Below, piece after piece: positions 1 through 5,795 of a DNA stretch of 8,243 nt. This stretch comes from an uncultured Campylobacter sp. GTDB lineage: Bacteria; Campylobacterota; Campylobacteria; Campylobacterales; Campylobacteraceae. The stretch lies in contig NZ_CALHHT010000395.1 of the NCBI RefSeq assembly GCF_938031315.1, positions 1 through 8,243 of the forward strand, given 5' to 3'. The notes under the pieces are model-generated. The model worked only from the letters and a program-made list of their open reading frames with translations, made no database searches and had not been told where the DNA came from. Within the stretch, counting starts at the first letter, position 1. Each line of letters opens with the position of its first letter. The translations under genes and the position numbers were made by a program.

Positions 1-318
1 ACTGCAAATGAATGCTATAAAATGCTAAAGGATGGTAAGGGTATTGGATATGCGACAGACAATCTGATAGTTTTAGCTTATGCCGTAATCGACAGCGACA
101 CCGAGGTAAATATCAAGAATTTAGGCGTTTCGGATTTCTTAGGCATTGCGGTTTCTAAGGGCAATAAGGATCTGCTTGAGTTCTTAAACGGCGAGCTAGT
201 CAAGCTAAGTAAGAACGGCTTTATGAAAAAGACCTACGAAGAGACTATCGAGCCGTATTACAAGGGCACTGCGGAGAAAAAATATTTCTTGTTGGATGAT
301 CTTTATAGCCTATTTTAG
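1..318 (+). CDS. Periplasmic amino-acid-binding protein, family 3 (copy 1; 5' end outside the window)
   Basis: This is the C-terminal 105 residues of a solute-binding protein (SBP_bac_3 family), which would capture an amino acid in the periplasm for an ABC importer. The frame is open from base 1 and begins T-A-N-E-C-Y-K upstream of the first internal Met at 22, so the gene continues to the left of the window. It aligns without gaps to residues 164-268 of the two complete copies downstream, with about 57% identity to copy 2 by hand count (60 of 105). It keeps the VNIKNLG segment and the C-terminal KKYFLLDDLYS block. At the likely ligand-amine position it has T-D-N, the usual Asp-Asn form. It has Ala where the other copies have Cys181. 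It is the most divergent of the three. The family call is firm; the ligand is unknown. Confidence 0.9.
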   Translation, partial: TANECYKMLKDGKGIGYATDNLIVLAYAVIDSDTEVNIKNLGVSDFLGIAVSKGNKDLLEFLNGELVKLSKNGFMKKTYEETIEPYYKGTAEKKYFLLDDLYSLF

Positions 319-343
319 GCGGGCATAGCGGTACGGCTCGCCT
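317..343 (+). terminator. Candidate terminator hairpin after binding-protein copy 1
   Basis: AGGCGGGC (317-324) can pair with GCTCGCCT (336-343), giving an 8-bp stem with one G-U pair and an 11-nt loop. It starts on the stop codon of copy 1. No run of T follows, so it may be a 3'-end stabiliser or a weak terminator rather than a classical intrinsic one. Confidence 0.35.
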
Positions 344-482
344 GAATTTGCTTGTAGTAAGCATAGCTGTGTGCTCTCGCCAGGTAAAATTTTAAAAGGC
401 TCGCATAGCCTTACTATTTTGTCCGACTTTGCGAGCTTGGGTTTGGATTGCAAATTCTAACTAACGCGTCGTTGCAGAATTT

Positions 483-502
483 ATAAAATTCCATAAAATT
501 CC
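483..502. repeat. Tandem 10-bp repeat, two copies
   Basis: ATAAAATTCC occurs twice in direct succession (483-492 and 493-502). The 10-bp unit is about one helical turn. No function can be assigned. Confidence 0.6.
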
Positions 503-695
503 GTAGCGGCATACTATTTTTGCGCGGCGCTAATAGACGCACAGAATTTATAGCTAAGCACTAAAATTTAATGAAAGCAGGCGGAGCTTGGTGCAAGGTA
601 GCAAAATTTAAAAAGCCTCTATCATTATGCTTAGAAATTTTAGTTACGAAATTTTATCGCTAAACTCGCAATTTAGGGAATAGTTTCGGTTCTAG

Positions 696-729
696 TAAAA
701 TGAAATTTTAAGAAAATTTACATTACAAT
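696..729 (+). promoter_or_regulatory. Likely sigma-70 promoter region for binding-protein copy 2
   Basis: Two possible -10 boxes lie upstream of the gene: TAAAAT at 696-701 and TACAAT at 724-729. The second would give a leader of about 25 nt. Surrounding A/T tracts and the lack of a clear -35 box fit Campylobacter-type promoters. The choice between the two boxes is open. Confidence 0.4.
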
Positions 730-748
730 TACGAAAAATTTAAAATTC

Positions 749-755
749 AAGGAGG
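749..755 (+). promoter_or_regulatory. Strong ribosome-binding site for binding-protein copy 2
   Basis: AAGGAGG sits 5 nt before the ATG at 761. It is the closest match to the consensus Shine-Dalgarno sequence in the window and suggests efficient translation. Confidence 0.85.
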
Positions 756-760
756 AAATT

Positions 761-1567
761 ATGAAAAAGTCATTTTTTCTTATTCTATTGTCGGCGATCT
801 TTGTTTTTGCGAATTCCTTAAGCGAAATAAAGCAAAGCAAGGTTATCAGAGTGGGCGTTTATGAAAACGAGCCGCCTTTTAGTAAGTCGAGCGAGAAAGG
901 CTTTGAGGGATTTGAGGTCGAGCTTGCCAATGCGCTAGCCGGTAAAATTTTTGGCAACAGCGGTGGTCGTATCGAGCTTATACCGGTAACAAACGAAGTG
1001 CGCTTTCCGATGCTGCAAAACAATCAGGCAGATATTATAATCGCGGCTGCAAGTATCACTGAAGAGCGTAAAGGCAGCGTGGATTTTTCGATGCCGTATT
1101 TTACGGTGAATTTGGGAATTTTAACGAAAAAAGACTCAAATATTCACAAAATAGGCGATCTGATGGGCAAAAAGATCGGCGTCATCCGCAAGACTACCGG
1201 CGAAGCGTATATCAAAAAGGACGGCGGTTATAATGTTTCTTATTGCAACGATTCGGTTGATTGCTATAGGAGATTAAAAAGTGGCGAGATCGACGGGTAT
1301 TGCAACAACAACCTTTTTGTAATGGTCTATCCGATCGTAGATCCTGCGGTAGAGGTCAATATAAAAAATTTAGGCGATAATGTATTCTTGGGCGTCGCGG
1401 TGCAAAAGGGTAACGCGGAGCTGCTAGAAGCGATCAATAAAGGCTTGATCGCGCTTAGCAAAGAGGGCTTTTTCAAAAAGGCTTACGAGGACACTTTCGA
1501 ATCCTTCTATAAAGGCACCGTCGATAAAAAATATTTCTTACTCGACGATCTTTACAGCTTTTTCTAG
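761..1567 (+). CDS. Periplasmic amino-acid-binding protein, family 3 (copy 2)
   Basis: 268-aa secreted solute-binding protein (SBP_bac_3), the usual length for the family. Residues 1-17 form a signal peptide (basic MKK, hydrophobic core, then VFA before N18, a signal peptidase I site); there is no lipobox Cys, so a soluble periplasmic protein is expected. Family landmarks: GFEGFEVELANAL at 47-59; ITEERK with R103, the usual carboxylate-binding Arg; DFSMPY at 108-113; the DLMGKKIGVIRKTTGEA hinge segment at 133-149. At the usual amine-binding Asp before Asn184 this copy has Asn183 (CNNN at 181-184), whereas copy 3 has CDDN; this may alter ligand choice. Cys162, Cys168 and Cys181 are shared with copy 3. 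It should feed an amino-acid ABC importer encoded elsewhere. The exact ligand cannot be read from the sequence. Confidence 0.95.
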   Translation: MKKSFFLILLSAIFVFANSLSEIKQSKVIRVGVYENEPPFSKSSEKGFEGFEVELANALAGKIFGNSGGRIELIPVTNEVRFPMLQNNQADIIIAAASITEERKGSVDFSMPYFTVNLGILTKKDSNIHKIGDLMGKKIGVIRKTTGEAYIKKDGGYNVSYCNDSVDCYRRLKSGEIDGYCNNNLFVMVYPIVDPAVEVNIKNLGDNVFLGVAVQKGNAELLEAINKGLIALSKEGFFKKAYEDTFESFYKGTVDKKYFLLDDLYSFF

Positions 1568-1617
1568 TAAATTTCAGCTAAGAATTAGCCTGCGTTAAAT
1601 TTATACACAACCTCAAA

Positions 1618-1648
1618 CGCGCTTAGCAAATTCCGCTAAGCGCGCTTT
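1618..1648 (+). terminator. Rho-independent-like terminator between binding-protein copies 2 and 3
   Basis: CGCGCTTAGC (1618-1627) and GCTAAGCGCG (1635-1644) form a perfect 10-bp stem with a 7-nt loop, followed by CTTT and, 11 nt later, a six-T run (1659-1664). It lies about 50 nt past the stop of copy 2 and would separate expression of the two copies. The interrupted T tract leaves partial read-through possible. Confidence 0.6.
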
Positions 1649-1678
1649 AAATCAAATATTTTTTAAGAAATTTTGGGA

Positions 1679-1684
1679 TAAAAT
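1679..1684 (+). promoter_or_regulatory. -10 box for binding-protein copy 3
   Basis: TAAAAT preceded by TTTTGGGA lies 26 nt before the ATG at 1711, which predicts a leader of about 20 nt. With the hairpin upstream, this points to copy 3 having its own transcript. Confidence 0.5.
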
Positions 1685-1697
1685 AGTGTGTTTTTTT

Positions 1698-1704
1698 AGA
1701 GGAG
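1698..1704 (+). promoter_or_regulatory. Ribosome-binding site for binding-protein copy 3
   Basis: AGAGGAG ends 6 nt before the ATG at 1711 and supports that start. Confidence 0.75.
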
Positions 1705-1710
1705 TTTAAA

Positions 1711-2517
1711 ATGAAAAAAACGCTATTTTTCCTGCTTTTATCTTGCGTTCTTGCCTTTGCGAATTCATTAAGCGAGATAAGGCAGAACAGAGTGGTTAGA
1801 ATCGCCGTTTATGAAAACGAGCCGCCCTTTAGCAAGGTTACGGATGGCGACTTTGAGGGCTTTGACGTTGAGCTTGCCAACGCGCTCGGCGGTAAAATTT
1901 TAGGCGCAGCGGGCGGCAGGATCGAGCTGATGCCGGTATCGGCGCAGGCACGCTTTTCGTCTATTCAAAATAATCAGGCGGATATGCTTATCGCGGCTGC
2001 AAGCGTTACTGAGGAGAGAAAGAAAAATTATGAGTTTTCGATGCCCTATCTTTCGGTAAATTCCGGAGTTTTAACCAGAAAAAGCGACAATATCCAAAAA
2101 ATGAGCGATCTGCGAGGTAAGAAAGTAGGCGTCATTCGCGGCTCGACGGGCGAAGCGTTTATGCAAAAGGACGGCGGCTACAATCTAGTGTATTGCAAAA
2201 ATTCCTCCGATTGCTACAAGCGGCTAAAAAGCGGTGAAATCGACGGCGCGTGCGACGATAATCTATTTGTGATGGTCTATCCGGTCGCAGATCCTAGCGT
2301 CGAGGTTAATATCAAAAGTCTTGGCGAGAACGTATTTTTAGGCATCGCGATGCAAAAAGGCAACGCAGATCTCGCAGAAGCCGTCAATCAAGCGCTAATC
2401 TCGCTTAGTAAAGAGGGCTTTTTCAAAAAAGCGTATAACGATACTTTCGAGCCTTTCTACAAAGGCACCGTCGATAAAAAATACTTCCTTTTAGACGACA
2501 TATACAGCTTCTTTTAG
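1711..2517 (+). CDS. Periplasmic amino-acid-binding protein, family 3 (copy 3)
   Basis: 268-aa paralogue of copy 2, aligning with no gaps and about 70% identity by hand count (187 of 268). The signal peptide ends at AFA before N18. Cys12 follows L-L-S, which resembles a lipobox, but only 11 residues precede it, so signal peptidase I cleavage after Ala17 is more likely. Family features: DFEGFDVELANAL at 47-59, VTEERK with R103, EFSMPY at 108-113, and DLRGKKVGVIRGSTGEA at 133-149. It keeps Asp183-Asn184 at the likely ligand-amine contact, unlike copy 2. The C-terminal 40 residues, including KYFLLDD, are the most conserved part among all copies. No transporter permease or ATPase gene follows; the next gene is on the opposite strand. 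The role is amino-acid capture for an ABC importer; the ligand is unknown. Confidence 0.95.
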   Translation: MKKTLFFLLLSCVLAFANSLSEIRQNRVVRIAVYENEPPFSKVTDGDFEGFDVELANALGGKILGAAGGRIELMPVSAQARFSSIQNNQADMLIAAASVTEERKKNYEFSMPYLSVNSGVLTRKSDNIQKMSDLRGKKVGVIRGSTGEAFMQKDGGYNLVYCKNSSDCYKRLKSGEIDGACDDNLFVMVYPVADPSVEVNIKSLGENVFLGIAMQKGNADLAEAVNQALISLSKEGFFKKAYNDTFEPFYKGTVDKKYFLLDDIYSFF

Positions 2518-2534
2518 AATTTTAAATTTGATGT

Positions 2535-2574
2535 GGGTCGGGATTTGAAGCTTTGCGGCTTTAAATCCTAACCC
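2535..2574 (+). terminator. Candidate terminator hairpin after binding-protein copy 3
   Basis: GGATTTGAAGC (2541-2551) pairs with GCTTTAAATCC (2558-2568), giving an 11-bp stem with one G-U pair and a 6-nt loop. An outer GGG/CCC pairing (2535-2537 with 2572-2574) extends it across a small internal loop. It begins 17 nt after the stop of copy 3. There is no T run on the + strand, so termination efficiency is uncertain. Further right, CCGCCG (2653-2658) and CGGCGG (2679-2684) form a weaker stem that could serve the convergent minus-strand gene. Confidence 0.45.
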
Positions 2575-2750
2575 CCGCATAAGCGGTGCGTCATTAAAAT
2601 TCCATCTCAAAATTTTGTCCTAAAAATCTCATTTCAAATTTTATTAGTCCCGCCGCCGCGCCGAAGCCAGCGTGCACACGGCGGTCGCAATCTTTAGTAT
2701 TTGCGAGCATTTAAGGCGCGCAAAATTAGATTGAATTAAACTTTAAAATT

Positions 2751-3494
2751 TTACTTCGAGCCCTTGGAATTTTTTAAATCCTGCATGCGCTCCTGCTGTG
2801 CCTGCACGAACGCGTCGTATCTGATAAAAAGATAATCTTTGATCTCAAAAATCATCAACGTAAAAATCGAAGGCAGCGTGAAAAACCTAATCGTCATAAA
2901 CACCAGATCAAGCGCGGTCAGATCATCGCCGCTCGCGCGATATCCTCCGGCGTTCGCAGTTAAAATTCCGTGCAGCGCCTCGTAGTTGTAAAGGATGAAA
3001 ATCGTCACGAAAAGCGTCGAGAGCTTCGATACGATCTTATTCATGATCTGCGCTACGTCCTCGTCGGCGATCACCGACATCACAAACCACACGAGGGTGA
3101 AAAACAGCGGAAAGACGATGTTGAAATTTAGCGAGTTATCGAGCTTCTGTGCGCCCGTCACCGCGATGATCGCAAACACCGCCGCAAAGGGGATCACAAA
3201 TAGCGCGAAGGTCATCGCCGATTTTATCGCCTTAAAAAAGCTATACGTAAGCAGAGGCGAGCCCAAAGCGAGCAAAAAGACCGTCAGCGCGTAGTTGGCT
3301 TTGGCAAAATCGTATAGGTTAAACAGCGCAAATACCGATGCTGCGGCAAGTAGCGGCACGCTTAGCTTAAACAGCACCCCATATTTAGCGTAAGCGCGCG
3401 ATACGATGGCATCTAGCCTGCTAAATTTGACATTTAAGCTGCGGGCTTTGATGAAAAACAAAATGACGAATTTGACGATTACGTTTGGGCTCAT
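2751..3494 (-). CDS. Multi-spanning membrane protein of unknown function
   Basis: I do not recognise this 247-aa protein. It has about six hydrophobic segments. In numbering from a GTG two codons upstream (at 3500) they are near residues 42-63, 70-89, 96-115, 127-145, 160-175 and 196-220, plus a short hydrophobic stretch at 7-18. A basic region (19-40) precedes the first clear span and a charged, Gln/Lys-rich tail (221-249) ends the protein. A polar loop rich in Gly and Asp (182-193) sits before the last span. I see no transporter signature, Walker motif or catalytic motif. The ATG at 3494 is chosen over the GTG because AGAAAGG lies 5 nt before the ATG but overlaps the GTG. The gene is read in the same direction as radA but is over 700 bp away, so they are unlikely to be one operon. 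Confidence 0.85.
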   Translation of the reverse strand: MSPNVIVKFVILFFIKARSLNVKFSRLDAIVSRAYAKYGVLFKLSVPLLAAASVFALFNLYDFAKANYALTVFLLALGSPLLTYSFFKAIKSAMTFALFVIPFAAVFAIIAVTGAQKLDNSLNFNIVFPLFFTLVWFVMSVIADEDVAQIMNKIVSKLSTLFVTIFILYNYEALHGILTANAGGYRASGDDLTALDLVFMTIRFFTLPSIFTLMIFEIKDYLFIRYDAFVQAQQERMQDLKNSKGSK

Positions 3495-3499
3495 ACGCA

Positions 3500-3506
3500 C
3501 CTTTCT
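3500..3506 (-). promoter_or_regulatory. Ribosome-binding site that sets the start of the membrane-protein gene
   Basis: On the minus strand AGAAAGG ends 5 nt before the ATG at 3494. Its last G is the first base of the alternative GTG, which excludes normal use of that GTG as the start. Confidence 0.65.
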
Positions 3507-3510
3507 GTTT

Positions 3511-3558
3511 AAATTTATGAAATTTTATCCGCGCTAAATTTGCGAAATTTTATCCGCG
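3511..3558 (-). promoter_or_regulatory. Duplicated 25-bp promoter-like unit upstream of the membrane-protein gene
   Basis: Two near-identical units lie at 3511-3533 and 3536-3558, each AAATTT, two variable bases, then GAAATTTTATCCGCG (+ strand). The core 15 bp is identical at a 25-bp period. On the minus strand each unit offers a TAAAAT box (3522-3527 and 3547-3552). The gene-proximal box would give a leader of about 20 nt. The pair may be tandem promoters or a doubled regulator site. Confidence 0.45.
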
Positions 3559-4236
3559 GAACCTGTCCGTAGAATTAGGCTTTGCCGACGGCTTATGCGG
3601 TCTGCGTTAAAATTTCATCGCGCTCTCGCTGCGTTGCTATCTTGCCGCCTTGTAGGCTTTGTCTTTTGGCTACGTGAGGCGGACCTGCGCGCTTTGGCTT
3701 GCATAGCGTCTTGCTAGCAAGCCTTTTCGGGCTGCGACGTGCTACGGCGGCGCCCATTCGGCGCGATACTTTGCTTGTGGTATCCGCACCCGCGAATGAG
3801 AGTTTGGCGCCGCTAAAATTTTACCGGTTCTTAGCCCCATGCGATACGTCCTGCGCGCCGCGATAGAATTTTGCGCGACGCAAGGACCTATCGGGCTTGG
3901 CTTTGCGCCGCATTGCGGCAAAATTTTAAAATTTGCGCCGCAAAGCACTCGCCTTGTATTGGCCTGGGATGCGGCCCGAATGATTAAATTTTAACCGCAC
4001 CGTTGCCGAGCCGTTTTAAAGCTCAAACGAATTTTTGAGCCGCTACGATACGTGAAATTCCAAAAATCGCGCCTTAGCGATCAAGCTAATTTGCGCTTGC
4101 TTGTGAGCCATGCAAAAAGTAGCGCACTTGCGCCCCCTCGTCGCGCCCATGCGAAAGCAACGCGCCCTTTGCCGCTCAAAGTCCATTTTCGCCTATTCGC
4201 GCCCCCTGCTAAATCGAGGCTAAGAAGCGCGCCGCT
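3559..4236. other. Long gap with no supportable gene; hairpin-rich and GC-rich
   Basis: No frame here has both a plausible start with a ribosome site and a protein-like composition. Open frames at 3742-3948 and 4052-4276 give Arg/Ala/Pro-rich products typical of chance translation. The stretch is dense in GCG/CGC words and short inverted repeats: GGCTTGC/GCAAGCC (3696-3723) containing the perfect palindrome CTTGCTAGCAAG (3710-3721); CGATAG/CTATCG (3861-3893) enclosing TTGCG/CGCAA; GCCGCA/TGCGGC (3907-3919); and a direct repeat TTGCGCCGCA (3903-3912 and 3934-3943). No tRNA or rRNA is recognised. It could be a decayed gene, an untranslated RNA or spacer. Confidence 0.5.
4021..4040 (-). terminator. 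Candidate terminator downstream of radA
   Basis: GCTCAAA and TTTGAGC form a perfect 7-bp stem with a 6-nt loop. Read on the minus strand it is followed by TTTAAAA. It lies about 200 nt beyond the radA stop, so it would leave a long 3' untranslated region if used. Confidence 0.3.
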
Positions 4237-5586
4237 TCACATCCAATCTAAAATTTGCGTGATCTCGGTAGCGTGAAAAATTTTAAGCCCCTGCGCGTTT
4301 TGCGGCTTCATCGGGACGATCGCGTTTTTAAATTTCTGCATCGCGGCTTCCTTCAGACGCGCATCGAGGTTGAATATCTCTCTGATCTCGCCGTTTAGGC
4401 TCACCTCGCCGATGAAGACGCTTTCTTTGCTGATCGGGCGGTTTTTGAAGCTGCTTACGATCGCTGCGACGACGGCGAGATCGCACGCCGTTTCGGTGAT
4501 TTTTACGCCGCCGCTTACGTTTACGAAGACGTCGTATCCGCCAAGCCCGATCTCAAGCTTGCGATCAAGTAGCGCCAGAAGCATATCGAGGCGGTTTTTA
4601 TCAAAGCCCGTGGCGCTGCGCTTGGGGTAGCCGCTCTCGCACACGAGCGCTTGGATCTCCACGACGAGCGCGCGCGTGCCCTCCATCGTGATCGTGATCG
4701 CCGAGCCACTTACCGCCTTACCGCGCGTGAAAAATTTACTCGCGACGTCCTTGGCGCTGACGAGCCCGTGCGGCCCCATCTCGAAAATCCCCACCTCGCT
4801 CGTAGCCCCAAAGCGGTTCTTAAAACCGCGCAAAATTCTAAGCTGCTTGCTCGCATCGCCCTCGAAATACAGCACCACGTCCACCATATGCTCTAGTATG
4901 CGCGGGCCCGCGATCGAGCCCTCTTTGGTGATGTGGCCGATGATGAAGATCGAAATCCCGCGCGCTTTGGCAAGTCGCATCAGCTCGAATGTAATCTCGC
5001 GCACCTGCGTGATCGAGCCCGGCGCAGAAGGGGCTTTGTCGCTAAAAAGCGTCTGGATGCTGTCAATGACGATAAACTTATAATCCCTGCGCTCCACCTC
5101 TTCAAGCACGGCGCTTAGATTTATCTCGGTGAGCAAAAACAGCTGCTCGCTTATCGCGCCCAGCCGCTGCGCACGCATTTTGATCTGGCTAGCGCTCTCT
5201 TCGCCGCTTACGTAAAGCACCGCGCGGCCGCCGCTTGCTAAATTTGCTGCGATCTTAAGCAGTAGCGTAGATTTCCCGATGCCGGGGCTGCCGCCGATTA
5301 GCACGAGCGAGCCCTCCACGACGCCGCCTCCGAGGACTAAATTTAGCTCGCTATCCTTGGTGTCGATGCGCGAAATTTGCTCGATCTGTATCTCGCTGAT
5401 CGCTTTGGCGCTTACGGATGAGGCGCGGGCAAGCTCGCCCTCGATCTCTTTTAGCGCTTTGATCTGAGCGGGCTTGAGCTCGACGAAGCTATCGAATGCG
5501 CCGCAGTCGGGGCATCTGCCGAGCCATCTGCTTTGCTGATTGCCGCAGTGCTGACACTCAAAAATCGTGGTTTTAACTTTTGCCAT
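4237..5586 (-). CDS. radA: DNA repair protein RadA (Sms), RecA-like ATPase
   Basis: 449-aa cytoplasmic protein of full family length. RadA promotes branch migration and processing of recombination intermediates alongside RecA. All expected parts are visible: an N-terminal zinc finger with Cys11, Cys14, Cys25 and Cys28; a Walker A motif GGSPGIGKST at 98-107 (Lys105); a Walker B strand FIVIDS at 171-176 (Asp175); the RadA-specific KNRFG motif at 256-260; and a C-terminal Lon-like domain with GFDKNRLDMLLALL at 327-340 and DVFVNVSGG at 352-360. ATG at 5586 is the start, with GAGGA at 5592-5596 on the minus strand 5 nt upstream. It is intact, with no missing key residue. It is divergent from brnQ, with no functional link expected. 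Confidence 0.97.
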   Translation of the reverse strand: MAKVKTTIFECQHCGNQQSRWLGRCPDCGAFDSFVELKPAQIKALKEIEGELARASSVSAKAISEIQIEQISRIDTKDSELNLVLGGGVVEGSLVLIGGSPGIGKSTLLLKIAANLASGGRAVLYVSGEESASQIKMRAQRLGAISEQLFLLTEINLSAVLEEVERRDYKFIVIDSIQTLFSDKAPSAPGSITQVREITFELMRLAKARGISIFIIGHITKEGSIAGPRILEHMVDVVLYFEGDASKQLRILRGFKNRFGATSEVGIFEMGPHGLVSAKDVASKFFTRGKAVSGSAITITMEGTRALVVEIQALVCESGYPKRSATGFDKNRLDMLLALLDRKLEIGLGGYDVFVNVSGGVKITETACDLAVVAAIVSSFKNRPISKESVFIGEVSLNGEIREIFNLDARLKEAAMQKFKNAIVPMKPQNAQGLKIFHATEITQILDWM

Positions 5587-5633
5587 TTTTATCCTCGCTC
5601 ATTTTGCCTAAATTTAGCCTCAAGCTTTGCGAA

Positions 5634-5639
5634 ATTATA
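5634..5639 (-). promoter_or_regulatory. -10 box for radA
   Basis: The minus strand reads TATAAT preceded by TTTTAAG, a perfect -10 match in an A/T-tract setting. Transcription would start near 5627, giving a leader of about 40 nt before the radA ATG. No -35 box is evident. Confidence 0.55.
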
Positions 5640-5757
5640 CTTAAAATTTTTAAAATTTTAGCCGCCCTGCGCGCTGTTTGCGGGATCAAAAATCACGAGA
5701 CGGAGGATTTGCGGCTAAATTTGAGCTAAATTTAAATATGTTTTAAACATTTATAAC

Positions 5758-5763
5758 TATAAT
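5758..5763 (+). promoter_or_regulatory. -10 box for brnQ
   Basis: A perfect TATAAT in an AT-rich stretch, predicting transcription from about 5770 and a leader of about 26 nt. AAGAAGG at 5783-5789 is the ribosome site, 6 nt before the ATG at 5796. The radA and brnQ -10 boxes are divergent and about 120 bp apart. Confidence 0.6.
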
Positions 5764-5795
5764 ACAAACTTTACTTTATTTAAAGAAGGTTTAAG

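Larger units (their letters stand above)
319..760. other. 442-bp intergenic region between binding-protein copies 1 and 2
   Basis: I see no supportable gene here. The left part has small related motifs: GCATAGC followed by a CTCGCC-ending block at 323-342 and again at 361-381. There is also a hairpin AAGGCT/AGCCTT at 396-412, whose stem and loop reuse the words GGCTCGC and GCATAGC. A 10-bp unit ATAAAATTCC is repeated head to tail at 483-502. The right part is AT-rich and holds the promoter and ribosome site of copy 2. I looked for a decayed fourth binding-protein copy and did not recognise one. Confidence 0.6.

Noticed and set aside
1711..1746. Lipoprotein signal in binding-protein copy 3 (L-L-S-Cys12)
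   Set aside because: Only 11 residues precede the Cys, too short for a normal lipoprotein signal; AFA before N18 is a better signal peptidase I site and matches copy 2.
2995..3294. 99-aa open frame on the + strand
   Set aside because: It lies wholly inside the membrane-protein gene on the other strand; it has no ribosome site and a Ser/Thr/Lys composition expected of an antisense shadow.
3498..3500. GTG start for the membrane-protein gene
   Set aside because: The Shine-Dalgarno sequence AGAAAGG overlaps this GTG; the ATG at 3494 has correct spacing.
3742..3948. 68-aa open frame on the minus strand in the long gap
   Set aside because: There is no clear ribosome site, the composition is odd (many Arg, Pro, Ala, Gly), and the frame crosses several inverted repeats; it is most likely chance.
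4052..4276. 74-aa open frame on the + strand running into the radA 3' end
   Set aside because: It is a basic Ala/Arg/Pro-rich product, overlaps radA by 40 bp, and has no ribosome site; not credible.
4370..5467. Several + and - strand frames within radA
   Set aside because: RadA in its own frame carries every family motif; the others are shadows.
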